Below, piece by piece: positions 1 through 8,671 of a stretch of DNA of 64,000 nucleotides. Each line of letters opens with the position of its first letter. Positions within the stretch are counted from its first letter, which is position 1. The notes under the pieces were generated by a model, which worked only from the letters and a program-made list of their open reading frames with translations, made no database searches and was not told the origin of the DNA. The DNA comes from CAIQPS01 sp963721365. Lineage in GTDB: Bacteria > Actinomycetota > Thermoleophilia > RBG-16-64-13. Where the stretch lies: NCBI GenBank assembly GCA_963721365.1, contig CAVRJE010000028.1:124001-188000 (forward strand). Reading direction: 5' to 3'. The position numbers were made by a program, and so were the translations under genes.

Positions 1-114
1 AGAGGGCTTGTGGAACCCCCCGATCTTCCTGACGTATTCGAGCGCGGCGGCGCGGATCTCCTCATCGGCTACGGGCGGCTCCACGTTGTACAAGGTCCGG
101 ATGCTTTCGTACAT
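1..114 (-). CDS. DUF2277 family protein, N-terminal part
   Basis: The first 38 codons of a gene running off the left edge. The start ATG is at 114, with a purine-rich ribosome site (GGGAGAGG) just upstream. The protein begins MYESIRTLYNVEPP and continues with EEIRAAALEYVRKIGGF, which matches the conserved N-terminus of DUF2277, a short (about 90 residue) bacterial family of unknown function. The conserved Arg/Lys-rich helix is visible but the C-terminal half lies outside the window. The family is recognised from memory of its N-terminal signature; no reaction is known for it. Confidence 0.75.
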   Translation of the reverse strand, partial: MYESIRTLYNVEPPVADEEIRAAALEYVRKIGGFHKPS

Positions 115-174
115 TGCGCTCTACCTCTCCCGGGGTCGTTCATCGCCGCTAGCGCCATTGTGGCAAAAGTCGTC

Positions 175-203
175 CAGATATTCAACTTATGATTTTATTG
201 CAA
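175..203 (-). promoter_or_regulatory. Putative promoter of the DUF2277 gene
   Basis: On the minus strand TTGCAA (203-198) is followed after a 17-base AT-rich spacer by TATCTG (180-175). This is close to a housekeeping-sigma promoter and lies about 60 bases upstream of the start at 114. The surrounding AT-richness contrasts with the GC-rich genes on both sides. Confidence 0.4.
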
Positions 204-211
204 GTCGTATA

Positions 212-225
212 CTACCGAGCGGTAG
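212..225. promoter_or_regulatory. Perfect dyad CTACCG-AG-CGGTAG, possible TetR-type operator
   Basis: A perfect 6-base inverted repeat with a 2-base centre lies just upstream of the putative -35 element of the DUF2277 promoter. Its size and ACCG/CGGT arms resemble TetR-family operators. No TetR gene is present in the window, so the regulator is unknown and the assignment rests on shape alone. Confidence 0.3.
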
Positions 226-267
226 GTAGGAAAGACCTGCATTCCAGCTTGCCGTAACGGGCGGCGA

Positions 268-828
268 TCAGCCGCCCACGATCTTGGCGATCGTGTTCCA
301 GTTCCGGGTGGTCACATCCGTACCGAACTCATTCTCGAGCCAGGCCATCAGCTTCGTGGTCCCCCATGCGGGCGAGAGGGTGATCGCGGTCAGGACTTCG
401 CCCGCGGTGACGTCGACCAACCGGACGTTGCCGCCCGCCGCCGCGGGGCTCCTGCCGGAGCTTTTTTCGTGGCGAATCCCGGTCGCGTTTTTGGCCGGGT
501 GCGAGAGAAAGGTGACGTAGAGTCTGGTCTCCGGGTCGATGGCTACCCCTTGGAACGGATCTGACGCCACCAGGCGCTCGAGGTCTGCCAGCGGCCGCAC
601 GGCGACGCCGATCGGGTAGCCGAACACCTTCTCCAGTTCGATTTCGATGCGCGCCGCCAAAGCGCCGGCGTCTCCTTCCCCACCCGCCTCGAATACCACG
701 TTCCCGCTGGCCTGCACGGTCCGCACATCCTCGAAGCCCATGCCTTCGAACGCCGCCCTCAGGTCGACCATCTTGAGGGACTTGTGGCCCCCGACATTGA
801 TACCTCGCAGAAACGCCACGTGTCTCAT
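268..828 (-). CDS. DUF1697 domain-containing protein
   Basis: A 186-residue protein of the usual length for DUF1697. It has the family's N-terminal FLRGINVGGHK signature at about residues 6-16 and the C-terminal TTRNWNT motif. The family is widespread in bacteria, is predicted to be cytoplasmic, and has no established function. The gene appears intact. It lies 31 bases downstream of the metallophosphoesterase gene on the same strand and may be read through from it, although the two have no obvious functional link. Confidence 0.85.
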   Translation of the reverse strand: MRHVAFLRGINVGGHKSLKMVDLRAAFEGMGFEDVRTVQASGNVVFEAGGEGDAGALAARIEIELEKVFGYPIGVAVRPLADLERLVASDPFQGVAIDPETRLYVTFLSHPAKNATGIRHEKSSGRSPAAAGGNVRLVDVTAGEVLTAITLSPAWGTTKLMAWLENEFGTDVTTRNWNTIAKIVGG

Positions 829-859
829 CCGCTGCTCCCGGCGGTTGGCGCTGTGGCGG

Positions 860-1950
860 TCACCTCGCCGGCAGCGTGTAGCTGTCGATCGACTCGCCGG
901 ACGCGCTCCAGAACTCGAAGACCAGCGCGTCCTTGCTGACGGTCACCTTTTGCGCTCCCCAGTCGGCGTTGTAGCGGACCCGGCTGCCCGCCACCGGGAA
1001 CCCGAATAGGTAGCGAGTCGCGCCGCCGAGCCCGTTGACGAAGTACACGATCCCGTCCCGTTCGATGCGTTCGTACGCGTGAGCGTGCCCCGAGAGCACC
1101 GCGTCCGCCCCCCACGCCGCGAATGACCACTGCATGTAGGGCATGGAGCCGTGGAAGAGGTCGGACGAGTAGGGCGGGTGGTGGTCGTAGACGATATTCC
1201 ACGTGGAGGTGGAGGCGGCAAGTCCGGCCTTCAGCCAGCGGGCCTGCTGGGAAGTGCTGCTCGTGCCGTCCGGCTCCTCTTTGTTCGAATTGAGCACGAA
1301 GAAGTGGATCGGGCCCTGCACGAAGTCGTAGTACCGCTCGTTGCCGGAGCTGTTGGAGAAGCCGGCGCCGGGCAGGTCGAAATACCCGAGGTAGGTCTTG
1401 GGCCCGGGAGTAGCCGAGCTGTAGTCGTGGTTGCCGAGGGAGGGGAAGAAGGCGTTGACGGGGGCCAGCCCGAGCGGGCAACGTTTGCCGGTGGTGCTGA
1501 TGTCCTTCAGCCACGCCCCGTAGTAGGCGCCGGTCGACTCGTCGTATTTCCCGGTGCCCTTGCCTCCGGCGGGGGTGTAGTAGTCGTCGCCGGTGGTGAT
1601 GATGTAGGCCGGATGCCAGGAGGCGACGAGCTCCGCCACGGCGGCCTCGTTCTCGTCATCCATCCCGTAGTCGCCGATCACAGCGAAGACCGTCGTGCCG
1701 GTGCTCGCGGTCGTCGAAACGCTCGGCGCCGCTGTGCTTGTGGTGGAGAGACCCGTAGTGGAGACGCCCGAAGGCGGCAGCAACGTCGTGGTGCTTTCGG
1801 ACTGCGCTACTGGACGTCGGCCCCGACTTCTCCGTCGTTGCGACCTCCGAGGGTGACGAACACCCGACGGCCAGTAGCGCGGCGAAGAGAAGAAACGCGG
1901 CCGCCGCCCACGGCGCCGCTTGGCGCCGTATTCTCAGCCTTCTCGGTCTC
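860..1950 (-). CDS. Metallophosphoesterase lipoprotein (frameshifted)
   Basis: A calcineurin-like phosphoesterase of the purple-acid-phosphatase type. Metal-binding motifs occur in order: GDYGMDDEN, GDDYY, GNHDYSS, YDHHPPYSS and GHAHAYER. In a second frame, upstream sequence from about 1945 down to 1850 encodes a hydrophobic signal ending LLAVGCSS, a lipobox, followed by a Ser/Thr linker. The two parts are joined by a one-base frame break at about 1795-1855, so the protein is probably an exported lipoprotein phosphatase of about 350 residues. No clear start codon is visible; GAGGAGG near 1955 is the likely ribosome site, so the start is approximate. The substrate is unknown. Confidence 0.7.
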
Positions 1951-1970
1951 GTCCTGCCTCCTCGAAGAAC

Positions 1971-1996
1971 GAGCCCGCGGTGAGACGTGCGGGCTC
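1971..1996 (-). terminator. Hairpin terminator after the PadR/HAAS operon
   Basis: GAGCCCGC and GCGGGCTC form a perfect 8-base-pair stem with a 10-base loop. On the minus strand it is followed by a short T-rich run (GTTCTT). It lies 42 bases past the stop of the sensor-domain gene and just ahead of the phosphoesterase gene. Confidence 0.5.
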
Positions 1997-2037
1997 GGTG
2001 GACACTCTGATCGGGATTCTATCCCAGAACCGCTCCC

Positions 2038-3012
2038 CTATCTTGCCAGCCTCACCAGCATCGCCTTCGCGTAAGCCGCGTGGCCCCGCCCGATCCACCG
2101 GAACGCGTGCAGCCAGCCGAGCAGCACGAGGAACCCCGCGATGACTACGAACGGCATGCCCCATCCCGGCAGAAGCCACTCGTGCACCCCGTTGATGCCG
2201 TAGTCGATCCACGTATGGCCGGCGATCAGTTGCACGAACGGCAGTGCGATCAGGCCGATCCCGAGCGCCAGGCCGGTCACCGCGAACGTGAAGTAGACGA
2301 TGCCGATCGGCAGCATGAGCACCAGGTAGACCATGGAGGCCCAGGTGCGGCCATCCTTCAGCCAGAACCAGAGCCTCTGAAAGAAGGGCCGGGGAAGATC
2401 GGCGCGCGGTCTGCGCGGCATGCGGATGCCGAGCAGGAACTCGACCAGGCGGCCCTCGAACAGCGCCATGCCTCGGACAAACCCCAGAGTAAGCAGCAGC
2501 AGCGGCAGCCCGACGATCAGCACGCTGGTTCCCAAGCTCGTGGAGAGCATGGTGACGACCACGGTGAAGTAGAAGATGCCGGTGGCCAGCGAGATGATCA
2601 TGTAGAGAAGGGACGTCCAGACCCGGGGGTCGTAGACGACACCGAAGATCTGGTGCCAGACGCTGGGATAGGTCGGCGGGGGCGGGGGCGGGACCGGACC
2701 GGTGGCGCCCACCCCGGGCGCAGCCACGACCGGGGGCGGGGTGGCGTCCGCCGAGACGCCGGGAGCCGCAGGCGCCACGTTGCCGGCCACGTTCGGCCGC
2801 GTCCCCGGTTCTTCCGAAGTCCCCAGATAGGCCGCCGCCACTTCCGCGGGCGTGCCGTAGTCGTCGACGATCTCCGCAAAGACGCGCCCGGCCGCAAGTT
2901 CCGCCTGGAGATGCTCCTCGGCGTCGAAGAGGGCGTCCTGCACCAGCGCCGGGTCTGCACCCGCCAGGGCGGTCTGAAGCTCCTTCAGATAGGTTTCGAT
3001 ATCACTAGGCAC
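2038..3012 (-). CDS. HAAS/DUF1700 membrane protein with sensor domain
   Basis: A protein of about 324 residues. The N-terminal 70 residues (IETYLKELQTALAG, then DAEEHLQAEL and a DDYGTPAEVAAAYL helix) match HAAS/DUF1700 domains. A Pro/Gly-rich linker with PPPPPP follows, then hydrophobic segments around YMIISLATGIFYF, VLIVGLPLLLLTLGFV, LVLMLPIGIVYF and PFVVIAGFLVLLGW, which form a sensor-type membrane domain. GTG at 3012 was chosen because it overlaps the stop of the upstream padR gene and gives the usual short lead before IETYL; ATG codons at 3045 and 3033 would add residues encoded inside padR. Such proteins are typically co-transcribed with a PadR regulator, as here. Confidence 0.7.
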   Translation of the reverse strand: MPSDIETYLKELQTALAGADPALVQDALFDAEEHLQAELAAGRVFAEIVDDYGTPAEVAAAYLGTSEEPGTRPNVAGNVAPAAPGVSADATPPPVVAAPGVGATGPVPPPPPPTYPSVWHQIFGVVYDPRVWTSLLYMIISLATGIFYFTVVVTMLSTSLGTSVLIVGLPLLLLTLGFVRGMALFEGRLVEFLLGIRMPRRPRADLPRPFFQRLWFWLKDGRTWASMVYLVLMLPIGIVYFTFAVTGLALGIGLIALPFVQLIAGHTWIDYGINGVHEWLLPGWGMPFVVIAGFLVLLGWLHAFRWIGRGHAAYAKAMLVRLAR

Positions 3013-3379
3013 GATGTCCCTCCAGAACTGCATCGACGAATTCACGAGTGCGGATCCACGCTCCCCGCCAAAGCTTGAGAGCCTGCCTGCCCTCTTCGGT
3101 AACGGAGTAGTACCGGCGCGGGGGGCCGCTCACCGACGGCTCCACCTCGCTCGTCAGCAACCCGCCCGCCTCGAGAGACCGGAGCACCGGATACAGGGTC
3201 CCCTGTTTGACCGGCAACCCCCCTCCGAAGGAATCGAGTTCCTTGGCGATCTGGTAGCCGTAGAGCGGTTTGTCCGCGCGCTCGAGGAGCGCCAGGAGCG
3301 CGAGCGAGACGATCCCCGAGCTCAACTCCTTCTGCAGCTTTCGCACGCCGGCGTCCAAACCGGCGGCCTCGTGAGTCAT
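3005..3379 (-). CDS. PadR family transcriptional regulator
   Basis: A 124-residue winged-helix regulator. It contains the PadR core: KPLYGYQIAKEL (helix 2-3), then VKQGTLYPVLRSLEAGGLL (recognition helix and wing) and RRYYSVTEEGRQAL. It overlaps the HAAS gene by 8 bases and is followed by it in one operon, the typical PadR/HAAS pairing. PadR proteins repress their own operon; the AT-rich repeats over its promoter at about 3460-3496 are a plausible operator. The ligand and any other targets are unknown. Confidence 0.85.
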   Translation of the reverse strand: MTHEAAGLDAGVRKLQKELSSGIVSLALLALLERADKPLYGYQIAKELDSFGGGLPVKQGTLYPVLRSLEAGGLLTSEVEPSVSGPPRRYYSVTEEGRQALKLWRGAWIRTREFVDAVLEGHRA

Positions 3380-3468
3380 CCCCGTCCGTGATAGCTGGCT
3401 GGTACATCATGCAGTTCCGCCTCCCTGCCGGGTGGCCCAGTTCGTGACCTCTGCTTACTACTTACCAC

Positions 3469-3496
3469 ATACTACTACTAACTTCGTAATAGTCAA
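3469..3496 (-). promoter_or_regulatory. Promoter of the padR operon with overlapping repeats
   Basis: On the minus strand TTGACT (3496-3491) is separated by 16 bases from TAGTAT (3474-3469). The spacer holds ACT/AGT repeats forming the imperfect dyad ACTA...TAGT, a plausible PadR operator allowing self-repression. It is the best -35/-10 pair in the window. Confidence 0.5.
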
Positions 3497-3587
3497 GTGG
3501 GACCTGCAGACTTTCGCGCCTCGCGCCCTTCAGATGCGATGTCTACGCGGATGGTGTAGCATCATGTGTAGGTGTACTTATCTCCTT

Positions 3588-3866
3588 GTGGCGCTCTATC
3601 GAGCACAGATCCTGTTGGAGCAGAACCAGCGAGACCGGCTGGAGGAGCTTGCGCGGGAGTCGGGGCGCAGCATCTCTCAAATGGTGCGCGAAGCGATGAC
3701 CGAGTACCTATCTCGAACGGATCAGGATGAAGCCGTCCGCCGCTCTCTCAAGGCCCTCGACGAGCTGGCCGAGTTGCGGCACGACATCCAGGCTCGGTAT
3801 GGTCTGGTAGGCGCTTCCGTTCTGGACGATGTCCGGGACGAACGGGACCGGGAACTAGGAGCATGA
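3588..3866 (+). CDS. Ribbon-helix-helix antitoxin
   Basis: A 92-residue antitoxin from a GTG start. The N-terminus ALYRAQILLEQNQ followed by LEELARESGRSISQMVREAM forms the beta strand and two helices of a ribbon-helix-helix DNA-binding domain. The acidic C-terminus would wrap the toxin. Its stop overlaps the toxin start (ATGA), giving translational coupling. An in-frame ATG at 3564 would add eight residues, but the GTG fits the family's short lead. A TACTTA element (3575-3580) lies 7 bases before the GTG, which would make the transcript nearly leaderless. GTGTAG direct repeats upstream may be operator sites. Confidence 0.75.
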   Translation: MALYRAQILLEQNQRDRLEELARESGRSISQMVREAMTEYLSRTDQDEAVRRSLKALDELAELRHDIQARYGLVGASVLDDVRDERDRELGA

Positions 3867-4285
3867 TCGTCGTCGACGCCAGCCTGGTGCTCGGGTTGGC
3901 GCTACCTCTGCCCTATTCCGATCGAGCCACTGCCAAGGTCCGCTTGCTCAAGGAAGCGCACGACGAACTCTACGCTCCCGCGCTTCTCGAGTATGAGGTC
4001 TGCTCCGCCCTCCGGCGCGCGATCTCGCGAGGGATGGTGGACGCGGACGCGGCACAGTCGGCCCTTGCGCTCATCGATGAGCTCCGCATCCATCCCATCA
4101 CCGCGGCCTCGTCTCTCCACTCCCGGGCGCTGACTTGGGCGGCTCGACTCGGTCAGTCGAAAGCCTGCGACGCGCAGTACCTCGCGCTGGCCGAAGAGAT
4201 GCAGTGCCCTCTCCTTACCGCCGACGAACGTCTGGTCCGCTCCGCTCGCGCCCTTGGAGCCGACTGGGTCGAGGGCCTGGACTAA
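3863..4285 (+). CDS. vapC: PIN-domain toxin, VapC family
   Basis: A 140-residue PIN-domain ribonuclease. Acidic metal ligands are visible: Asp5 in IVVDAS, a Glu in LLEYEVCSAL, an Asp in KACDAQYLALAE and the final TADERLV. Length and motif order are those of VapC toxins, which cleave RNA in the cytoplasm and are silenced by the upstream antitoxin. The start overlaps the antitoxin stop by 4 bases. The pair appears intact, so it could be active. The RNA target cannot be inferred from sequence. Confidence 0.85.
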   Translation: MIVVDASLVLGLALPLPYSDRATAKVRLLKEAHDELYAPALLEYEVCSALRRAISRGMVDADAAQSALALIDELRIHPITAASSLHSRALTWAARLGQSKACDAQYLALAEEMQCPLLTADERLVRSARALGADWVEGLD

Positions 4286-4304
4286 CCGCCCGGCCGTCCG
4301 GCCC

Positions 4305-4333
4305 GCCGGCCAGCGCCCCCTCGTCCGGCCGGC
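4305..4333. terminator. Possible bidirectional terminator hairpin
   Basis: GCCGGCC and GGCCGGC form a 7-base-pair stem between the convergent vapC and zinc-ribbon genes. There is no clear T-run on either strand, so termination efficiency is doubtful. Confidence 0.25.
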
Positions 4334-4372
4334 GCAGCCGCGCAGGCCGGGCCCAGGTTCGCGACAGCGAGC

Positions 4373-5365
4373 CTACAGGAACGCGCTCGACGACATGTAC
4401 CACTGGCCGTCCCGCTTGACCAGGTCGACTGTCACGGGCGAACTCGACTCCTTGATGTCCTCCGAGGTTGTCTGCCCGTTGGCGTCGGTCACCGTCACGG
4501 AGCCTGCCGTCAGCGTGACGGTCGCCGTGGTGGGGCTCGTCATCTCCGTGGTCATCTCGATGCCGGAGAACTTCATCTTACCCATGGCCGCGATCGATTC
4601 CTTGATAGCCGCCTTGGCCGCATCAAGGGCCTCACCCGCGGGCAGCGCGCCCAGGATCGTGGGATCCATGACCGCCAGAAGCGCGTCGACGTCCTGGTTC
4701 TCCAGCGCCGCGAATACTTGAAGGACCACCTGCTCGGCACCGGCGGAGTCCTGGGCGGCGGTAGTCGTCGTGGAGGTCGGCGGGGCGGTCGGCGGAACGG
4801 TCTGCGCCGTGGTCGACGTCGGGGTGGCGGTCGTCTCGGTCGCCGCCACCGGAACCGTCACCAGCGTGGTCGCGGCCGCTTGGAGGGTGGTCGGGACATC
4901 CTCGGCCTCCTGCCCGTTTCCTCCGTTGAACACGACGAACACCAGCACGCACACGATCGCAATGACGGCAACTGCCGCGCCGCCCCCTATCCACACCCAC
5001 TTCATCGAGCGGGGTGGCGCGGCGGGCGGAGGCGGTGGCGGGGGTGGCGGATAGGCGGCGGGCGCATACGGCGGCGGTGCAATTGGCGCGGCAGACTCAA
5101 CAAGCGGCGCCGGTGGAGGATAGGCCGCGGTGACTTCCAGAGGCGCCACGGCGGCGGTCTCGGCGTTGACGGCGGCGACGGTCTCGTCGCCGGCGGCAGC
5201 GGCTGCCACGACCTCACCCGCAGGTGCAACGGCCGCCGCACCGGCACCGGCCGCGGCCACTGCTGCTACCGCAACCGGGCCCGGCTCGGGGACCACCTGC
5301 CCGCATTCCGCACAGAACTTCTCGTCCCCGCGCAACTCGGTCCCGCATGAGGAGCAGTAGCGCAT
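4373..5365 (-). CDS. Zinc-ribbon, single-pass membrane protein
   Basis: A protein of about 330 residues. It begins MRYCSSCGTELRGDEKFC, a zinc ribbon with two CxxC knuckles. An Ala/Pro-rich stretch follows, then one membrane segment (WVWIGGGAAVAVIAIVCVL, about residues 130-155), a Thr-rich linker, and a C-terminal domain of about 110 residues starting near EQVVLQVFAALENQDVDAL that resembles NTF2-like/DUF4878 lipoprotein domains. The start at 5365 has a strong ribosome site (GGAAGGAGA). Read literally the frame continues upstream into DUF4332, but that fusion is probably caused by a one-base error (see the DUF4332 gene). The function is unknown; the C-terminal domain is predicted extracytoplasmic. 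Confidence 0.7.
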   Translation of the reverse strand: MRYCSSCGTELRGDEKFCAECGQVVPEPGPVAVAAVAAAGAGAAAVAPAGEVVAAAAAGDETVAAVNAETAAVAPLEVTAAYPPPAPLVESAAPIAPPPYAPAAYPPPPPPPPPAAPPRSMKWVWIGGGAAVAVIAIVCVLVFVVFNGGNGQEAEDVPTTLQAAATTLVTVPVAATETTATPTSTTAQTVPPTAPPTSTTTTAAQDSAGAEQVVLQVFAALENQDVDALLAVMDPTILGALPAGEALDAAKAAIKESIAAMGKMKFSGIEMTTEMTSPTTATVTLTAGSVTVTDANGQTTSEDIKESSSPVTVDLVKRDGQWYMSSSAFL

Positions 5366-5417
5366 TCCGCTCTCCTTCCGGTTCTCGCGGCGCGCGGCGT
5401 AGCCCGCGGCGCCCTTG

Positions 5418-5821
5418 TCAGTAGCTGACGGCCCGGGGAGGGTCTTCGCCGCTTCGATCCAGGCCGCCACCTGGCCCTCCGTGGGCAGCTGGCGGACGAG
5501 CTTCTTCTGTTCGTTGACTTCGGCCATCTTCGCGGTCAGATTGTCGGCCCGCCGCTGAGCCAGCTCCTTGACAGTGTCCACCCCGGCGGCCTCGAGCAGG
5601 TCCGAGTACTGGGTGCCGATGCCCTTCACCCTGAAGAGGTCGGCCCGGTTGACCCAGCCGAGGATAAGGGCGCCGCTGATGCCGGTCGCTGCCTCCAGGT
5701 CCTGGCGGTCTTTCGGCGTCGCGGCCGCCTTCAGCAGGTCGTCGGTGGTCTTCAGTCCCTGGCCGCCGAGCTTCTCCGCGTGTGCAGGACCGATGCCTTC
5801 GATATCTATGAGACTAGCCAT
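5418..5821 (-). CDS. DUF4332 helix-hairpin-helix protein
   Basis: A protein of about 134 residues with two helix-hairpin-helix repeats: IEGIGPAHAEKLGGQGLKT near the N-terminus and RVKGIGTQYSDLLEAAGV in the middle. It continues with ELAQRRADNLTAKMAEVNE, as in DUF4332. The literal frame runs on into the zinc-ribbon gene. A one-base shift in the C/G run at about 5433-5436 gives the ending LPRAVSY and a stop at 5418, which matches my recollection of how this family ends. I therefore read it as a separate gene followed 52 bases later by the zinc-ribbon gene with its own ribosome site. The ribosome site GGGGAGG precedes the ATG at 5821. Confidence 0.7.
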
Positions 5822-5943
5822 CTTGCCTCCCCGCGATAAGGTTTTCCCTTCATCATCCTAGCGCCGCACCCGGCAGATAGCCAGGCGGAGAGCGCCACCC
5901 GCACAGCAGGCCTCTGCGGAGAACGGCCCTCGTTCGCAGTCTG

Positions 5944-6843
5944 CTACTCCGCCCCCGAGACCAGGAGCATCGGAGTCTTCTTGATCAGATGGATGACGTG
6001 CTCGGTGACGCTGCCGAACACGAACTTGCTGAGCCCGGTCTTGCCCCGGGTGGCCATGCAGATGAGCTGCGGCGGATTCGCCTTGAGGAACTCGATGATG
6101 CTCTCCGCCGGTTCTCCCATGAGCACCTCGGCGCGGGCCACAAAGCCCTCGGCTCTGATCGACTCGGCGACTCCCTCCAGGTAGTCCTTCAACTTGGCGT
6201 ACGCCTCTTCCCTCTCCCTCAGCTGGACCCGGCTCACGGGGATGATCTCCACATTCAGGACCCCCAGCAGGACGATCTCGGATTCCGCCCCCCGCTGCCG
6301 GGCAACGTTCAGGGCGTGCGGGATGGCCGCTTCGGACATCTTCGAGCCGCTCAGGGGGACCACGAGCGTGCGCTTGGGAAGCGTGTCGGAGACGATCTCA
6401 TCGCGAAGCTCGGCGGGTACGAGCCAGACGGGGACGTTCGAGGCGTGCAGCACCTTGCTGGCGACACCGCCGACGTCGTCCCACTCCTTGATGCCGGAAT
6501 GCCCATGAGTGGACATCAGGATCAGGTCCACCTCGTTGGTGTCGACGTACTTGAGGATCTCTTCGGCCGGATACCCGACAGCGACGGTCCCCCTCGCCCG
6601 GATGCAGCTGCCCACAGACTCGTCGCTGATGCTATACCGGATCTGCTCCGCGCCGGCGCAAAGCACCTCCGCCATGTGCTCCATGTAGGCCCGGCGCATA
6701 GGCAGCTGGTCCGCTTCCCCGGGCGTGCAGACGTGGAGCAGTTCGAGATCCAGGTTCAACCGGGCGGACAATTCCTGCGCGTACTTGAAAACCACTTCCG
6801 CCAGTTCCGACCCATCGAGCAGAACCAGCATGCTCTTGTACAT
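5944..6843 (-). CDS. Tandem universal stress protein (two UspA domains)
   Basis: A cytoplasmic protein of 299 residues made of two Usp folds. Domain 1 starts YKSMLVLLDGSELAE and ends with STHGHSGIKEWDDVGGVAS; domain 2 starts near KRTLVVPLSGSKMSEA and ends with ATRGKTGLSKFVFGSVTEH. The second has a complete nucleotide-binding G-x2-G-x9-G-S motif, the first a degenerate one. The ATG at 6843 follows GGGAGGG; an upstream in-frame ATG at 6879 lacks a better site. Usp proteins respond to energy or oxygen stress; no regulator adjoins the gene. Confidence 0.85.
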   Translation of the reverse strand: MYKSMLVLLDGSELAEVVFKYAQELSARLNLDLELLHVCTPGEADQLPMRRAYMEHMAEVLCAGAEQIRYSISDESVGSCIRARGTVAVGYPAEEILKYVDTNEVDLILMSTHGHSGIKEWDDVGGVASKVLHASNVPVWLVPAELRDEIVSDTLPKRTLVVPLSGSKMSEAAIPHALNVARQRGAESEIVLLGVLNVEIIPVSRVQLREREEAYAKLKDYLEGVAESIRAEGFVARAEVLMGEPAESIIEFLKANPPQLICMATRGKTGLSKFVFGSVTEHVIHLIKKTPMLLVSGAE

Positions 6844-6986
6844 GCGAAGCCCTCCCTTGCCCAAGCGCGGACGTTCCACGACACGGTCGGCTACATCGTA
6901 CCTCCCTCTTGGGTTTCACGCCCCTCGCTTGCCGGGCATCTATCCGGCTGAGATAGGCCGACCAGCCGGGAGCGAGAGGAGCACGG

Positions 6987-8529
6987 ATGGCACGCAAGTG
7001 GTGGACGCTCGCGGTGGTGTGCATCGGCGTCTTCATGCTGCTCCTCGACCTCACGATCGTGAACGTGGCCCTGCCCGACATCGCCGGTTCGTTCAACTCC
7101 TCGCTCTCGGCACTGCAGTGGGTCATCGACGCATACGCGCTGGCGCTGGCGTCGCTGCTCTTGACCGCCGGCACCCTGGCCGACAGGAACGGGCGGAGAT
7201 TGCTGTTCCTTATCGGCGTGGCGATCGTTCACGGCCGGCTCGGCACTGTGCGGGACCGCGACGGGCATGGCGTTCCTGGCCCTCGCCCGGGCGTTCCAGG
7301 GCATCGGTGGCGCCATCATGTTCGCCACTTCGCTCGCCCTACTCTCCGAGTCGTTCAAGGGGCGCGAGAGAGGCACCGCCTTCGGCGTCTTCGGAGCCAT
7401 GACCGGGCTGGCGGTAGCCACCGGGCCCGTGATCGGAGGAGCGCTGGTCACGGGGCTCGGCTGGCGCTGGATATTCCTCGTCAACATCCCGGTGGGGGTC
7501 TTCGTGTTCGTGCTCGCCCGGCTTAAGGTCGACGAATCTCGCGACCCGGAGCCCAAGCGGTTGGACCTCATCGGCTTCGTCACCTTCAGCACCGGGCTCT
7601 TCGCCCTCATCTTCGCCCTCATCCGCAGCAATCACGACGGGTGGAGCTCGCCTATTGTGATCGGCTCGCTGATCGCCGCCGCCGTGCTTCTCGGGGCCTT
7701 CACCGCCGCGGAACTCTTGCGCCGCGACCCCATGTTCGATTTCAAGCTGCTGCGCGTGCCGACCTTCGACGGCGGCCTGATCGCCGCCTTCGCCATCTCG
7801 GCGTCGATCTTCTCGGTGCTCACGTACCTCATCCTGTGGGTGCAAGGGCTGCTGGGGTTCTCGGCTCTGCAGGCCGGCGTCCGCTTTCTGCCTCTGTCGC
7901 TGTCCATATTCTTCACCGCTGCGATCGCGGGACGGCTCACGTCCTGGGTGCCCACCAGGCTTCTCATCGCGCCCGGATTCGTGCTCATAGGGGTCGGGCT
8001 GCTGCTGATGCGGGGCCTGACCGTCACGTCCGATTGGACGCACCTGGTGCCGGGCATGATCGTCTCCGGCGTGGGGGCCGGACTGGTGAACGTGCCTCTG
8101 GTCGCGACGGCGGTCGGCGTGGTGGCGCCACGGCGTGCCGGAATGGCTTCCGGGATCAACTCCACCTTCAGGCAGGTAGGAATAGCGACCGGCATCGCGG
8201 TCCTCGGGACCATCTTCGCCAGCCATATCCGCTCGAACATGGTCGCGGACCTGGCCGGGACCCCGGCAGGCAACTCCGCCGGCCAGATAGCCGACGCCGT
8301 CGCGAGCGGCCAGATCCGCGCCGTGCTTGCCCACGTGCCGTCCGCGGCCCAGCCGGCGATCGAGGCTGCCGCCCGCGCAGGCTTCGTGGACGCGCTCAAC
8401 TTGATACTGCTCATCGCCGGGGTACTGACCTTCCTCGCGGCGATCCTCTCCTTCTTCTTGATCCGGGAGAGGGACTTCGTGGAGGGCCAGGGCAGCGCGG
8501 CACAAGCGCCCGACGTAGCGCATACTTAG
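6987..8529 (+). CDS. MFS drug-type exporter, DHA2/EmrB-like (frameshifted)
   Basis: A reconstructed protein of about 513 residues. The first segment carries the family signature FMLLLDLTIVNVALPDI and the LADRNGRRLLF loop. The second segment, in another frame, carries ALARAFQGIGGA, then VIGGALVTGLGWRWIF and a long series of hydrophobic helices, consistent with a 14-helix proton-driven exporter. Removing one G at 7227 (GCGATC-G-TTC) joins the frames as AIFTAGSALCGTATGMA, as expected for the family. It starts at ATG 6987 after GAGAGGAG. The substrate is unknown. It ends with AHT, as does the next gene. Confidence 0.8.
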
Positions 8530-8671
8530 CGCGACACGTCCTGTATCCGAACTGAGGCAAGCATGCCTGGTCCGTCGGACCCAGTCACCACGGGCGCCGA
8601 TGGCGCCGCCCCGGCCTCCGGCCGCGGCGCCATGACTCAGGCGGCCGCCGCGCAGCGCGGCCGCGGGTCAC

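Noticed and set aside
1151..2074. Long plus-strand open frame opposite the metallophosphoesterase
   Set aside because: It is Arg/Gly/Val-rich, has no family features and lies antisense to a clear phosphoesterase; a high-GC shadow frame.
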